Shown: positions 36,868 to 45,387, numbered from the stretch's first letter. The stretch: DNA of 64,000 nt from Pelosinus fermentans JBW45 (GCF_000271665.2 NZ_CP010978.1:1396501-1460500); one strand, 5' to 3'. Numbers and translations: made by a program. Notes: generated by a model from the letters alone, not told the origin.

Positions 36868-37081
36868 ATTGTGTCCTCCAATCTTGATATTGGATACTCT
36901 TCATAAAGTATTTACACTATATGTTATTCTATGCATAATCCAAGAGATTTTACACAAGAGCGTAGATAAAAACTAAAAGAAAAGTGAGAAATTTGCTGGA
37001 GAATAGAGGAAAATGAAAGAAAAGAAAGAATAATGTCTTAACGTAAAAAACGATAAGATGTAAAGGAGACTGTAACAAGCC

Positions 37082-37471
37082 ATGGTAAAATGGGAAGCTA
37101 AATATAGCCTGGGAGTAGAATCCATTGATGAACAGCACAAAGAGCTATTTAGAATAGCAAATCGAATTTATGAACTTTTGAAAAATGAAATGATCTTGGA
37201 TAAATATGATCATATCATGGAAATCATTGATGAGTTAAAAAACTATACAGTAGATCACTTTAAAGACGAAGAAGAGTACATGAAAAGTATTGGCTATAAA
37301 AAGTTTCTTTCCCACAAAGTTGCTCATACTGATTTTTTAGATAAAATGGAAAATATCGACGTAAATAAAATTGATAACGGACATAATGAATATTTACTAG
37401 GTATATTAGATTTTGTATGCGTTTGGCTTATGGAACACATTATGAAAGAAGATAAATTAATCGTGGCCTAA
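37082..37471 (+). CDS. Bacteriohemerythrin
   Basis: 129 aa four-helix oxygen-binding protein with a di-iron site. Ligand motifs: IDEQHKELF, HFKDEEEYM, HKVAHTDF and MEHIMKEDK, i.e. the H...HxxxE...HxxxH...HxxxxD pattern complete. It may store or scavenge oxygen in an anaerobe. Single gene with its own terminator. Confidence 0.95.
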   Translation: MVKWEAKYSLGVESIDEQHKELFRIANRIYELLKNEMILDKYDHIMEIIDELKNYTVDHFKDEEEYMKSIGYKKFLSHKVAHTDFLDKMENIDVNKIDNGHNEYLLGILDFVCVWLMEHIMKEDKLIVA

Positions 37472-37493
37472 TCATTTTTCACATAAAAAAGTA

Positions 37494-37528
37494 TTCCTAG
37501 GAGAACAAAGCCCTCCTAGGAATTTTTT
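37494..37528 (+). terminator. Terminator of the hemerythrin gene
   Basis: TTCCTAGGAG / CTCCTAGGAA, a perfect 10-bp stem, 9-base loop, then six T. Confidence 0.88.
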
Positions 37529-37551
37529 GCGAAAATCAGAAAGCATAAATA

Positions 37552-37600
37552 AACCCTTTGTGTCCTTTGCGTCTTTGTGGTTCGGTTATCTTTATTTTAC
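37552..37600. repeat. Dispersed palindromic repeat, copy E (right half only)
   Basis: CCCTTTGTGTCCTTTGCGTC followed by TTTGTGGTTC is the right arm of the CACAAAG-type repeat. No matching left arm is present. It abuts the truncated nitroreductase-like fragment. Confidence 0.6.
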
Positions 37601-37792
37601 AATTGTAATTGTACCGGCTTTTCTTGGCGCAGGTTTAGGAGTACTTCTTTCGGGGGAACCTAAGGCGGCAGACCCATAAATCCTATGTTCAGGAGGTACT
37701 CCTAATTCAGTTAAGATTGCTGTCAAGACTAAAAAGCAATTTGCAGGATTTTTATCTTTTGATGGTAAATACAGGTAATAGGTATCGAACTG
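37592..37792 (-). pseudogene. C-terminal fragment of a nitroreductase-like gene
   Basis: A 66-codon minus-strand frame bounded by stop codons, without a plausible start. It reads NPANCFLVLTAILTELGVPP, then EHRIYGSAALGSP and a PKPAPRKAG tail, which resembles the last helix-strand and Pro/Arg-rich tail of nitroreductase-family proteins. The N-terminal two thirds are missing. Its 3' end overlaps repeat copy E. Confidence 0.5.
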
Positions 37793-37831
37793 TTATCTGT
37801 AAATTAGTTCTATAAATGGATTGGGAGGTTT

Positions 37832-39139
37832 ATGAAAATGATAGAAGAACTAGAGTTTGCCCAGGAGCTTATTGACTTTATTTATGAAAGTCCAACGGCT
37901 TTTCATGCTGTGGATACAGTAAAAAAGCGCCTGCATCATTGCGGTTTTATAGAAGTTCGAGAAGATGAAACGTGGAATCTTAAAAAAGGTGGTAAATATT
38001 TTGTAACTAAGAATGATTCTGCAATTGCTGCTTTTATTTTAGGAATTGGAAATCTGGAAGAGTCGGGTTTTAAAATTATAGGAGCGCACACCGATTCACC
38101 CACTTTTAGAATTAAGCCTGCACCGGAGATGATTAGTGAAGGAAACTATATCAGACTCAATACAGAAGTGTATGGCGGCCCTATACTAAACACCTGGCTG
38201 GATCGGCCATTAGGGGTAGCGGGAAGAATTACGGTAAGAAGTGAAAATATCTTATATCCAGAAACTAAGCTTGTAAATATAAAAAGACCGATCCTTATTA
38301 TTCCAAACCTTGCAATACATATGAACAGAGAAATTAATAAAGGTATAGAACTAAACCCCCAAAGAGATACACTGCCACTGTTGGCTCATGTAAATGAAAG
38401 GTTAGAAGCGGGAAATTATCTGCTCAATGAGATTGCAAAAGAGTTAAAGGTAGATGTATCAAGTATTATCGACTTTGATTTATACCTTTATGAATACGAA
38501 AAGGGCAGTATTATTGGTCTTACTAATGAGTTTATATCTTCAGGAAGATTAGATGATTTAGCGATGGTTCATGCAGGTCTGGAGGCACTCTTAAGAGTCA
38601 CGGCAACACAATCAACAAATGTACTGATTGCCTTTGATAATGAAGAAATAGGCAGTAGAACCAAGCAGGGAGGAGATTCACCATTTCTTTCTACTGTCTT
38701 AGAGCGGATTCTTATTTCCCAGGGCAAAGGACGAGAAGAGTTTTTTCGATCACTGGCAAAATCTTTTATGATTTCTGCAGACCTTGCCCATGCTGTACAT
38801 CCCAATATGGGGGAAAAGCATGATCCTGTAAATAGACCTATTTTAAATAAAGGACCCGTGATTAAAATTAGTGCCAAGCAAAGCTACACTACCGATAGTA
38901 ATTCTGATGCAGTTTACGAAGAAATATGTAAAAAAGCAGGTGTACCTGTACAAAAATTTGTTAATCGCTCTGACTTAGCAGGCGGCTCTACCATCGGTCC
39001 TATTTCATCGACTCATTTAGCTATACGCTCTGTAGATATGGGAACTCCTATACTTGCTATGCATTCTGTCAGGGAATTGGGAGGGGTCTTAGATCATACC
39101 TATGTAACAGCATCTTTTGAAGAATTTTATAAGTTGTAA
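37832..39139 (+). CDS. apeB: M18-family aminopeptidase
   Basis: 435 aa zinc aminopeptidase (aspartyl aminopeptidase type) that removes N-terminal, often acidic, residues from peptides in the cytoplasm. Metal-binding motifs: GAHTDSPTFRIKP, SGRLDDLAMVHAG, DNEEIGSRTKQG, SADLAHAVHPN and the C-terminal MHSVRELGG. ATG 37832 follows GGGAGG. Monocistronic. Confidence 0.93.
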   Translation: MKMIEELEFAQELIDFIYESPTAFHAVDTVKKRLHHCGFIEVREDETWNLKKGGKYFVTKNDSAIAAFILGIGNLEESGFKIIGAHTDSPTFRIKPAPEMISEGNYIRLNTEVYGGPILNTWLDRPLGVAGRITVRSENILYPETKLVNIKRPILIIPNLAIHMNREINKGIELNPQRDTLPLLAHVNERLEAGNYLLNEIAKELKVDVSSIIDFDLYLYEYEKGSIIGLTNEFISSGRLDDLAMVHAGLEALLRVTATQSTNVLIAFDNEEIGSRTKQGGDSPFLSTVLERILISQGKGREEFFRSLAKSFMISADLAHAVHPNMGEKHDPVNRPILNKGPVIKISAKQSYTTDSNSDAVYEEICKKAGVPVQKFVNRSDLAGGSTIGPISSTHLAIRSVDMGTPILAMHSVRELGGVLDHTYVTASFEEFYKL

Positions 39140-39235
39140 GGAAGCAATAAGAAGGACGCTGATGTGTTCTGATAATCAGAATATCTTGACTTATTCTTCG
39201 TGATCAAATAAGGGACACGGAGCATATAAATAGAA

Positions 39236-39282
39236 AAGATGCCTATCACTTACTACAAGAGAAGGATAGGCATCCTTTGTTA
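39236..39282 (+). terminator. Terminator of the aminopeptidase gene
   Basis: AAGATGCCTATC / GATAGGCATCCTT stem with a 17-base loop and TTTGTTATTTT after it. Confidence 0.8.
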
Positions 39283-39401
39283 TTTTATTTGGGATTAATC
39301 TGCAGGGCTGTAAATGGGTAAAAAGAAAACGGGTACGATTGTGTCCGGGAGAAATAATAGGCAGCTATGTTTCAAAGCAACTGCATAAGTTGACATAAGA
39401 A

Positions 39402-39429
39402 AAGCCTCCGCAAAGCTTTGCGAAGGCTT
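39402..39429 (-). terminator. Terminator of tRNA-Arg
   Basis: AAGCCT.CGCAAAGCTTTGCG.AGGCTT, a near-perfect hairpin just after the tRNA 3' end on the minus strand, followed there by TTCTT. Confidence 0.75.
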
Positions 39430-39437
39430 GATTTTCA

Positions 39438-39514
39438 TGGTGACCCCGGAGGGATTCGAACCCCCGACCTATTGATTCGAAGTCAAGTGCTCTATCCAGC
39501 TGAGCTACGGAGCC
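39438..39514 (-). tRNA. tRNA-Arg (anticodon TCG)
   Basis: 77 bases with encoded CCA. Acceptor stem GGCTCCG / CGGGGTC (one G-U), D-arm GCTC-AGCTGGATA-GAGC, anticodon loop CTTCGAA giving TCG for CGA and related codons, T-arm GGGGG-TTCGAAT-CCCTC. Closing pair 27-43 of the anticodon stem is a C-T mismatch; the other four pairs are sound. Confidence 0.95.
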
Positions 39515-39707
39515 ATTTAAGTCATATAATCCATTCTATCGGATGATAGCTGAAATGTCAAATTTTATTAGTAATATTAAATTGCGGATTTTTTTATTGG
39601 ATCAAAGAAATAATAATTACTGTGCATCTGATTTCTTAAAGATAGACTGATTAAAGTACGGTTTTGGCGATGAATTACCAGATGAAATATGAAAGTGAGG
39701 CGATATA

Positions 39708-40631
39708 ATGGATGGACGCGGGCCGATGGTTATATCTACTGAAGATTTGTGGTTAATCATTATCGCAATCGCAATGGGAACGATGGCAAGGCTGCTTGTA
39801 CTAAAAGTCGATTATAAACAATATCCTTCCTACCCCAATGGAGTTCTCATTCATGTAGTGCTGGCATTTGTAGCCGCATCCATTGGAGCCGTTGCCATCC
39901 CAGCTATCAAGTCGAACAATTACACGGCGGTCACTTTTCTTGCATTGGCTGTTCAGAATTTTCGTGATGTTAGAAAGACGGAAAGAGAGAGCTTAAAAGA
40001 TTTGGAGGAGACCGAATACACTCCTCGTGGGAATGCGTACATAGATGGAATCGCCAAGACTTTCGAAGCAAGAAATTATTTTGCATTGGTTGTTTCCCTA
40101 ACTACGGCTGCTTCTATGGAGATCGTTGCTGCACTGCACATCGGTATAATGTATCAGGTGGTGGCAGGGATTCTTGCCGGATGTATTGTTTATCAGGTGA
40201 TTAGTAGATTTTCCAAGGGGAAAAGTGTCGGGGATGTTGCAGCCGTGCGTCTTGCCGATATAAAAGTAGAAGGCTGCGAAGTTTCTGTAGAAGGTACCTT
40301 CGTAACTAATCTTGCTGGAACTCAGAACGCTCAGAAGATGATTGCGAAGGAAGGGGTAGCGGTTATCATTGAACCCAACCAGAAGCATTCTGCTATTGCA
40401 CTTCATAATTTTGGGCAGCGAAAGGCAATTCTTTTTGAAGCGACCCGAACACTTGGGGCTAAGCGATACAACTTCACAAGAAAAGACTATGAAACGGGAA
40501 AAATCATCATATTATTTGTGCCTATCGTTAGAGATTTTGAGAAACTGATTGACGTTGTTAAGAATACACCATTATTAGAATCCGTTAAAAAGAGTCATGC
40601 CGTATTACGATCAAAAGCGGTGGAGGAGTAA
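39708..40631 (+). CDS. YIEGIA-family membrane protein
   Basis: 307 aa. Two to four membrane helices in the first 70 residues and again near 125-165, then a soluble C-terminal half. The family motif appears as YIDGIAKTFEARNYFAL (residues about 104-120). Function is unknown; the family occurs in spore-forming Firmicutes. The small gene two bases downstream matches the partner that NCBI names capping complex subunit for YIEGIA, so the two form an operon. Confidence 0.85.
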   Translation: MDGRGPMVISTEDLWLIIIAIAMGTMARLLVLKVDYKQYPSYPNGVLIHVVLAFVAASIGAVAIPAIKSNNYTAVTFLALAVQNFRDVRKTERESLKDLEETEYTPRGNAYIDGIAKTFEARNYFALVVSLTTAASMEIVAALHIGIMYQVVAGILAGCIVYQVISRFSKGKSVGDVAAVRLADIKVEGCEVSVEGTFVTNLAGTQNAQKMIAKEGVAVIIEPNQKHSAIALHNFGQRKAILFEATRTLGAKRYNFTRKDYETGKIIILFVPIVRDFEKLIDVVKNTPLLESVKKSHAVLRSKAVEE

Positions 40632-40633
40632 AC

Positions 40634-40843
40634 ATGGGGAATGAAAGTACACAAAGGCAGACAGCAGCAATCATTGCTGCAGTTACTCTCTCAAATCATA
40701 AAATACTAAGTGCAGGTGAAGCATTCGTCCTTGAGGCTAAGGATGAAGAAGAGCAGCAAAAGCTAACACTTGAGATAGCAAAGACAGTCAAAGGGGATGT
40801 AACACAATTGAGTAATGGGATCTATTTGATTCTTAAAAGTTAA
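40634..40843 (+). CDS. Capping complex subunit for YIEGIA
   Basis: 69 aa, starts two bases after the YIEGIA gene. Ala-rich N-terminus (RQTAAIIAAVTLSNHKI) and an acidic middle (LEAKDEEEQQKL). Length and position match the small partner of YIEGIA proteins. A terminator follows directly. Confidence 0.8.
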   Translation: MGNESTQRQTAAIIAAVTLSNHKILSAGEAFVLEAKDEEEQQKLTLEIAKTVKGDVTQLSNGIYLILKS

Positions 40844-40886
40844 AAAATAGTACAGCATAAAATAGATTTATGCTGCACTATTTTTT
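40844..40886. terminator. Bidirectional terminator, YIEGIA unit / DUF421 gene
   Basis: AAAATAGTACAGCATAAA pairs with TTTATGCTGCACTATTTT with one mismatch; it serves both convergent units and overlaps the 3' end of the DUF421 gene. Confidence 0.85.
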
Positions 40887-41516
40887 AACTTCGCAGACTA
40901 GCTTTTTAAAAACATCTTCTTCCGAGTGGGAATCTTTTATTTCATTTCCAATAGGTGCTGGAGGAGGGGCATCGAAAGCTCCATTGGAATGATTTGTTAT
41001 AGATCTTTCGATGTTTGCCAACCGATCCAGCAAGCGTTCAAATTCCCAGCGGTCAACAGGTTGTAATTCATCCTTGAGTATAAATCCAAATCGTCCATTG
41101 GGTTCAATGGTTCCCCATTTTACATCAGATACTTTAGAAATACTTGCTTGACGAAGTTCCATTTCTAGTTGTTGAATTGTCATTCGAACTTGTTTGAGCC
41201 TTTCTCGTTTCATCTCTCCATTTTCAATGAGCACTACAGGATGTCCAGTAAAAATTTTCTTTAAGAATGGAAATCTGATTTCAGAGTACTCAATTGCGAT
41301 CAGAGTAAACACGGCAACTGCAACTAGCACAAATGTATCGATTAGTTCAGCTCCTACAAGGGGTTCAATTAGAACGGTACCCACTGCTAACATGACTACC
41401 GTTTGTGCTACGGTCATTTGGGCTAGGGATTTGCGTCCTGCAATGCGTAAAATAAGTGTGCCGTAAAGTATCGTAAGCAAGGTTTTCCAAATAAGGGAGA
41501 AATCAAGAGTACCCAC
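40878..41516 (-). CDS. DUF421 (YetF-like) membrane protein
   Basis: 212 aa. Three membrane helices in the first 75 residues, then a soluble domain (KKIFTGHPVVLIENGEMKRERLK, MELRQASISKVSDVKWGTIEPNGRFGFI) characteristic of DUF421. Relatives such as B. subtilis YetF are linked to spores. The hydrophilic tail rich in Pro and Ser (AFDAPPPAPIG) is variable. Twelve bases separate it from the glycerol facilitator gene upstream, so both may be cotranscribed. Confidence 0.87.
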   Translation of the reverse strand: MGTLDFSLIWKTLLTILYGTLILRIAGRKSLAQMTVAQTVVMLAVGTVLIEPLVGAELIDTFVLVAVAVFTLIAIEYSEIRFPFLKKIFTGHPVVLIENGEMKRERLKQVRMTIQQLEMELRQASISKVSDVKWGTIEPNGRFGFILKDELQPVDRWEFERLLDRLANIERSITNHSNGAFDAPPPAPIGNEIKDSHSEEDVFKKLVCEVKK

Positions 41517-41528
41517 TTTTTACATCAC

Positions 41529-42263
41529 CTAAACTAAATTTGTAGCTCTGCAAAATAGAAAGGCTAAGCAGGCACCAAGCATGGGTCCAACGATAGGAAT
41601 CCAAGCATATCCCCAGTTTGAGCTGCCTTTACCAGCGATAGGCAAGATCGCATGAGCAATGCGAGGACCTAAATCACGGGCAGGATTGATCGCGTAACCC
41701 GTGGTTCCGCCCATACTCAGACCGATTCCCCATATTACCATCGCAATGATATAGATATTAAGACCAGTACCGAAGCCTGGATTGCCTTGGACGGCTTTAC
41801 TAGCAATGGTAAAAAATGCGATCAATAAGAAAGCAGTTGCTAATAGTTCACAAAGCAGGTTTGCCATAGGGCTGTTGATAGCAGGGCCCGTGGAGAATAC
41901 GCTTAGCTTACCTTCTTTGCTATCCGTGGCTCCCCAGTGAGGAAGATACATTAACCAAGTGATAGTGCCACCTGCAATGCCGCCAAGTATTTGAACAAAC
42001 ATGGTAGGAATAGCCTGAGCAAAGGTGTATGTACCTGCAAAGGTTTTGAAAAGAGTAACAGCGGGATTCAAATCAGCCTGAGGGGCACCCAGGGAAATAG
42101 CAGCAAAAGCACCAATCATAACGCCGAAAGCCCACCCTGCAGTAGTACAAATCCAGCCAGCTCCTTTGGCGTAAGACTTCTCTAAGGTAAGATTTGCATT
42201 CACGCCACAACCAAAAGAAATTAGCACTAAAGTACCAAAAAACTCGCCAAATAAATTTGTCAT
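41529..42263 (-). CDS. glpF: Glycerol uptake facilitator (aquaglyceroporin)
   Basis: 244 aa from the ATG preceded by AAGGAGG. MIP family with both NPA boxes, LNPAVTLFK and INPARDLGPR; the Asp after the second NPA-Arg is the mark of glycerol-conducting members. Six membrane helices. No glycerol kinase or dehydrogenase is adjacent. Confidence 0.93.
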   Translation of the reverse strand: MTNLFGEFFGTLVLISFGCGVNANLTLEKSYAKGAGWICTTAGWAFGVMIGAFAAISLGAPQADLNPAVTLFKTFAGTYTFAQAIPTMFVQILGGIAGGTITWLMYLPHWGATDSKEGKLSVFSTGPAINSPMANLLCELLATAFLLIAFFTIASKAVQGNPGFGTGLNIYIIAMVIWGIGLSMGGTTGYAINPARDLGPRIAHAILPIAGKGSSNWGYAWIPIVGPMLGACLAFLFCRATNLV

Positions 42264-42445
42264 ATTTCCTCCTTGAGATGATGTGATAGTTTTTTTAGTA
42301 ATCTGCAGATACAGTATTAATATACGCATTACTTTATTTGCTATACAGAGTAAGTATTTATCTTTGGCAGAGAAAGATCATACTTATTGTTGGAGCGCTG
42401 GTAGACAAGTAGTTTAAAGTGTAGGATAATAATTTTCTAGAACAA

Positions 42446-42613
42446 TGTTGGCGGAGGTGTTTTTGTGCGACAAAAATTAAACTCATAAAAAAAGCCCAGA
42501 ATGTTTTCTGGGGTGGTTATAGCGGTTACTTCTCCGATCCTGATGGTCATTTATGGGAAGTAGCTTTGAATCCCATGATCGGCTTTGATGAAAAAGATGC
42601 TTTACTCTTGTAG
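42446..42613 (+). pseudogene. C-terminal fragment of a VOC (glyoxalase/bleomycin resistance) protein
   Basis: The frame ending at 42611-42613 reads ATKIKLIKKAQNVFWGGYSG then YFSDPDGHLWEVALNP, the canonical C-terminal VOC strand with DPDGHLWEV. Upstream the match breaks: another frame reads LAEVFL, suggesting a frameshift in the TTTTTGTG run, and the first half of the protein is absent. No start or RBS. Confidence 0.75.
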
Positions 42614-42762
42614 TAACTGTTCTGCTTTTTATAAAACTGTACTAATACAGTTTACCTTATTGCAATTGAGGATTGTGATACATTAGGATATAATGATGCA
42701 AAGAGTCTATTATTATGAAGCGCACATGCGCTTCTAACTCATTTCTAGTGTAGGTGATAATT

Positions 42763-43617
42763 ATGAAACTAATCGTATCGGATTTAGATGGCACTTTTCT
42801 GGATTCGAATCATGAGGTCATTGAAGAAAATGTTGCGGCGCTTAAGGCGGCTCAAAGCAAAGGAATGGAAATTGCGATTGCAACAGGCAGAAATTATGGA
42901 AATGTCTTGGCGCTATGCCAACGGGCGGGCCTTAAACCTCACGTAATATCAAATAATGGTGCATTTGTGTATAATAAAAATGGAAATCAGATAAAAGCGA
43001 TTGGTTTGGATAAAGATCACGTAAGAGAAGCTCTTGATTGGCTTAGCTATCGTAAGTATTTCTATACATTATGTACGGATCATTTCGTATACATGCCAGC
43101 TAATGCGCATACTATCTTAACCCGTGATTATGAAAATGCAATTAACCATGTCAGGAAGATGACACCTGAGAAGCTTAAGGAAGGAATCGATGTTTTTCTA
43201 ACCTTAGATAGTGCAGTGTTTGTCAATAATTTTAATGAAGTACTAGAGCAAGATTTTGTTTTTGGTAATATTTCAGCGATTACTTTAGATGATGACAAGT
43301 TGCGTCATGGGAGGGAGTATTTTAGTAATTACACAGGTATGTCAATGACCATAGCGGGCAAGGATATTTTTGAAATGATTCATCCCTCTGCATCCAAAGG
43401 TAATGCATTAGAGACTTTGATAGCACATTTAGATATTTCGTTAGATCATGTAATGGCATTTGGTGATAACTATAATGACATTTCTATGCTGCAAAGAGTT
43501 GGTTTTAGTGTAGCAGTTGAAAATGCGGAAGACGACGTCAAAAAAATCTGTAAGTATGTATCTCTTTCGAATGACGATAAGGGGGTAGCCTATATGATAC
43601 ACAAGCTTCTGGGCTAA
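42763..43617 (+). CDS. Cof-type HAD-family phosphatase
   Basis: 284 aa. HAD motif I VSDLDGTFLDSNHE, motif II IATGRN, motif IV GDNYNDISML, and a Cof-type cap in between (C2B). Such enzymes dephosphorylate sugar phosphates, PLP or FMN; the substrate cannot be told. Start ATG 42763 is favoured over GTG 42754, which overlaps the weak RBS. Confidence 0.9.
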   Translation: MKLIVSDLDGTFLDSNHEVIEENVAALKAAQSKGMEIAIATGRNYGNVLALCQRAGLKPHVISNNGAFVYNKNGNQIKAIGLDKDHVREALDWLSYRKYFYTLCTDHFVYMPANAHTILTRDYENAINHVRKMTPEKLKEGIDVFLTLDSAVFVNNFNEVLEQDFVFGNISAITLDDDKLRHGREYFSNYTGMSMTIAGKDIFEMIHPSASKGNALETLIAHLDISLDHVMAFGDNYNDISMLQRVGFSVAVENAEDDVKKICKYVSLSNDDKGVAYMIHKLLG

Positions 43618-43629
43618 GTATTATCTTAT

Positions 43630-43673
43630 AACCACAAAGACGCAAAAATAAAGTCCTTTGCGTATTTGTGGTT
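43630..43673. repeat. Dispersed palindromic repeat, copy F (CACAAAG type)
   Basis: AACCACAAAGACGCAAA / TTTGCGTATTTGTGGTT, imperfect inverted repeat of about 17 bp. It lies 13 bases after the HAD gene and may serve as its terminator. Confidence 0.75.
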
Positions 43674-43740
43674 CAATTAATTTAAGTTTTATTTTATAAT
43701 TTATCAGCAATAGATCGTATATTGCTCTAATCATAAAATA

Positions 43741-43780
43741 AAAGCCTTGCAAAATTCTAATAAAGAATTAGCGAGGCTTT
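43741..43780 (-). terminator. Terminator of the 72-aa membrane protein gene
   Basis: AAAGCCTTGC...AATTCT / AGAATT...GCGAGGCTTT stem, with T-rich sequence beyond it on the minus strand. Confidence 0.75.
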
Positions 43781-43811
43781 ATAAGATAAACAACCATACT
43801 ACAGCACCCAT

Positions 43812-44030
43812 TTAATGATGACGATTCTTTAAGAACAGATTATGAGCAGCTTCGATTACTGCACAAAGTAAGAAAAACATACAGACAATAGTACCTGAAA
43901 ATTTAAGGACATCCACTGCGATGGAACAAAACATATGCCATGATCCAACAATTGGTGCAATAAGATAAATTCCTAAGAAGATTGTTGAGGATAATAGTAA
44001 TAAATAAGCTGATGGATAGTTATCAAACAT
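43812..44030 (-). CDS. Small membrane protein (72 aa), hypothetical
   Basis: Not recognised. Two hydrophobic segments (AYLLLLSSTIFLGIYLIAPIV and FSGTIVCMFFLLCAVIEA) and a basic C-terminus KNRHH. Start ATG with CAAGGAGATG just upstream and its own terminator, so it is likely translated. Confidence 0.65.
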   Translation of the reverse strand: MFDNYPSAYLLLLSSTIFLGIYLIAPIVGSWHMFCSIAVDVLKFSGTIVCMFFLLCAVIEAAHNLFLKNRHH

Positions 44031-44191
44031 ATTATCATCTCCTTGGTTTTATTATATCACTCTGAATAAGCGTAGTCTAGGCATTAAGCTGAATATTTTG
44101 AAAATTATAACAAGAAAATGTTAAAGCTTTAGTTACAGTATAGTATGATGTAAGATATAAAAAAGGTAGAGAAAGAAGAAAATATACATAA

Positions 44192-44244
44192 AAAGCACAG
44201 AGCACACTAAAGGGAGTTGATAACCTTAGTGTGCTCTGTGCTTT
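44192..44244. terminator. Terminator of the tolC-exbBD-tonB operon
   Basis: AAAGCACAGAGCACACTAA / TTAGTGTGCTCTGTGCTTT, a perfect 19-bp stem with a 15-base loop, 33 bases after the tonB stop; T-rich on the minus-strand side. Confidence 0.88.
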
Positions 44245-44276
44245 CATGTAAAATCCATGATTTCTATGATGCTTTT

Positions 44277-44972
44277 TTACTTCAAGCGAAAGGATACTGG
44301 CAATGATGTATAACATGCTACTGTTTTGCCACTATCCCGATCCTTGGCCGGCACGAATCTCCATTTTGCTACTGCAGCTACGGCTGCATCATCCAAGGAT
44401 GAATGACCAGTAGAGCGGCTTACAGAAATTTCACCGGGACGACCATTTGCTAAAATCTGTACTCGTAGCACCGCAGTACCTTCCAAACCAGCCTGTCTGG
44501 CATCTGATGGGTAGGAGGGATCTACTTTCGATAAGATACCTGGTGCGGCAATACCGCTGCGTGAACCACCGCCGCTTACCGCAGCAGACGCTGCAGAGCT
44601 ACTAGAACTGCTAGCTTCACTAGATGATGATGAAGAGGAGGAACTTGGTGCTTCAGCCTCCGTCATGGTTAAATCGCTGGCTGTAACAACAGGCTCTGCC
44701 TTGACAACTGGAGTACTTGTTTGGATTTGTTCTACTGGCGTTGCTTCCGTTGGAATTGGTTTTGGTATATCCTGATGGAGCTCCGGTAGAGATGGGCTAT
44801 TTCCAGCTCGATCTGCCGGGTCACTCATTAAATCCATTTCCAGAATGACCTCTTCTTGTATTGGCAAGGCAGCTGTAAATCCAGAAGCGATATAGCCTGC
44901 CGTCACTAAGAGGATAATATGAAGGAAAAAAGATACAGCCATGGCTTTACGCCAATGAAATGCATAGGACAT
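44277..44972 (-). CDS. tonB: TonB energy transducer with poly-serine linker
   Basis: 231 aa. N-terminal membrane anchor (AVSFFLHIILLVTAGYIASG), periplasmic spacer, and C-terminal TonB domain from about residue 150 (VDPSYPSDARQAGLEGTAVL, with the YP motif). It carries proton-motive energy from ExbBD to outer-membrane receptors. The spacer is unusual: little of the Pro-Glu/Pro-Lys rod, instead about 30 residues dominated by Ser and Ala (residues about 110-140). Seven bases after exbD. Confidence 0.93.
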   Translation of the reverse strand: MSYAFHWRKAMAVSFFLHIILLVTAGYIASGFTAALPIQEEVILEMDLMSDPADRAGNSPSLPELHQDIPKPIPTEATPVEQIQTSTPVVKAEPVVTASDLTMTEAEAPSSSSSSSSSEASSSSSSAASAAVSGGGSRSGIAAPGILSKVDPSYPSDARQAGLEGTAVLRVQILANGRPGEISVSRSTGHSSLDDAAVAAVAKWRFVPAKDRDSGKTVACYTSLPVSFRLK

Positions 44973-44979
44973 AGATGAG

Positions 44980-45387
44980 TTACCTCACTTTCTCTGCCGC
45001 TATCGATACTCGGTGAGCTCCGGCTAACTTTAGTTCATCCAGAACAGCGATTACTTGACCGTATGGTACTTGTTTATCGCCTCTTAAGACAAAAACATTA
45101 TCCGGCTGTTTTCCCAGTTCTAGACTGACTCGTTTAGCTAGCAAGTTTAGCGGTATTTCTTCCTGATTAAACATTACACTGCCATTATCCAGGACTGTAA
45201 TGTTTATACTGCTGGGTTTATCCTGCTGAACAGATGCTGCCTGGGGCAGATTCACTGGAATGGTGTGCTGCTCTACCATATACAGAGTACTCATCATAAA
45301 AAACACTAATAAAAAGAAGATAATATCAATCATAGGGATAATCATCAATTGTGGTTGATTATCTACTCGTAAACTACGCAATCTCAT
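44980..45387 (-). CDS. exbD: ExbD biopolymer transport protein
   Basis: 135 aa. One membrane helix with the essential Asp (LMIIPMIDIIFFLLVFFMMS) and a periplasmic domain ending LKLAGAHRVSIAAEKVR. Part of the TonB motor; start overlaps the exbB end by 14 bases. Confidence 0.95.
   Translation of the reverse strand: MRLRSLRVDNQPQLMIIPMIDIIFFLLVFFMMSTLYMVEQHTIPVNLPQAASVQQDKPSSINITVLDNGSVMFNQEEIPLNLLAKRVSLELGKQPDNVFVLRGDKQVPYGQVIAVLDELKLAGAHRVSIAAEKVR

Noticed and set aside
3405-43673. CRISPR array from the repeated AACCACA motifs
   Set aside because: Copies are single, far apart, palindromic and in gene gaps; there are no regular spacers and no cas genes.
44077-44316. 79-codon minus-strand frame after tonB
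   Set aside because: It crosses the tonB stop and the 19-bp terminator stem; no RBS and no recognisable domain.
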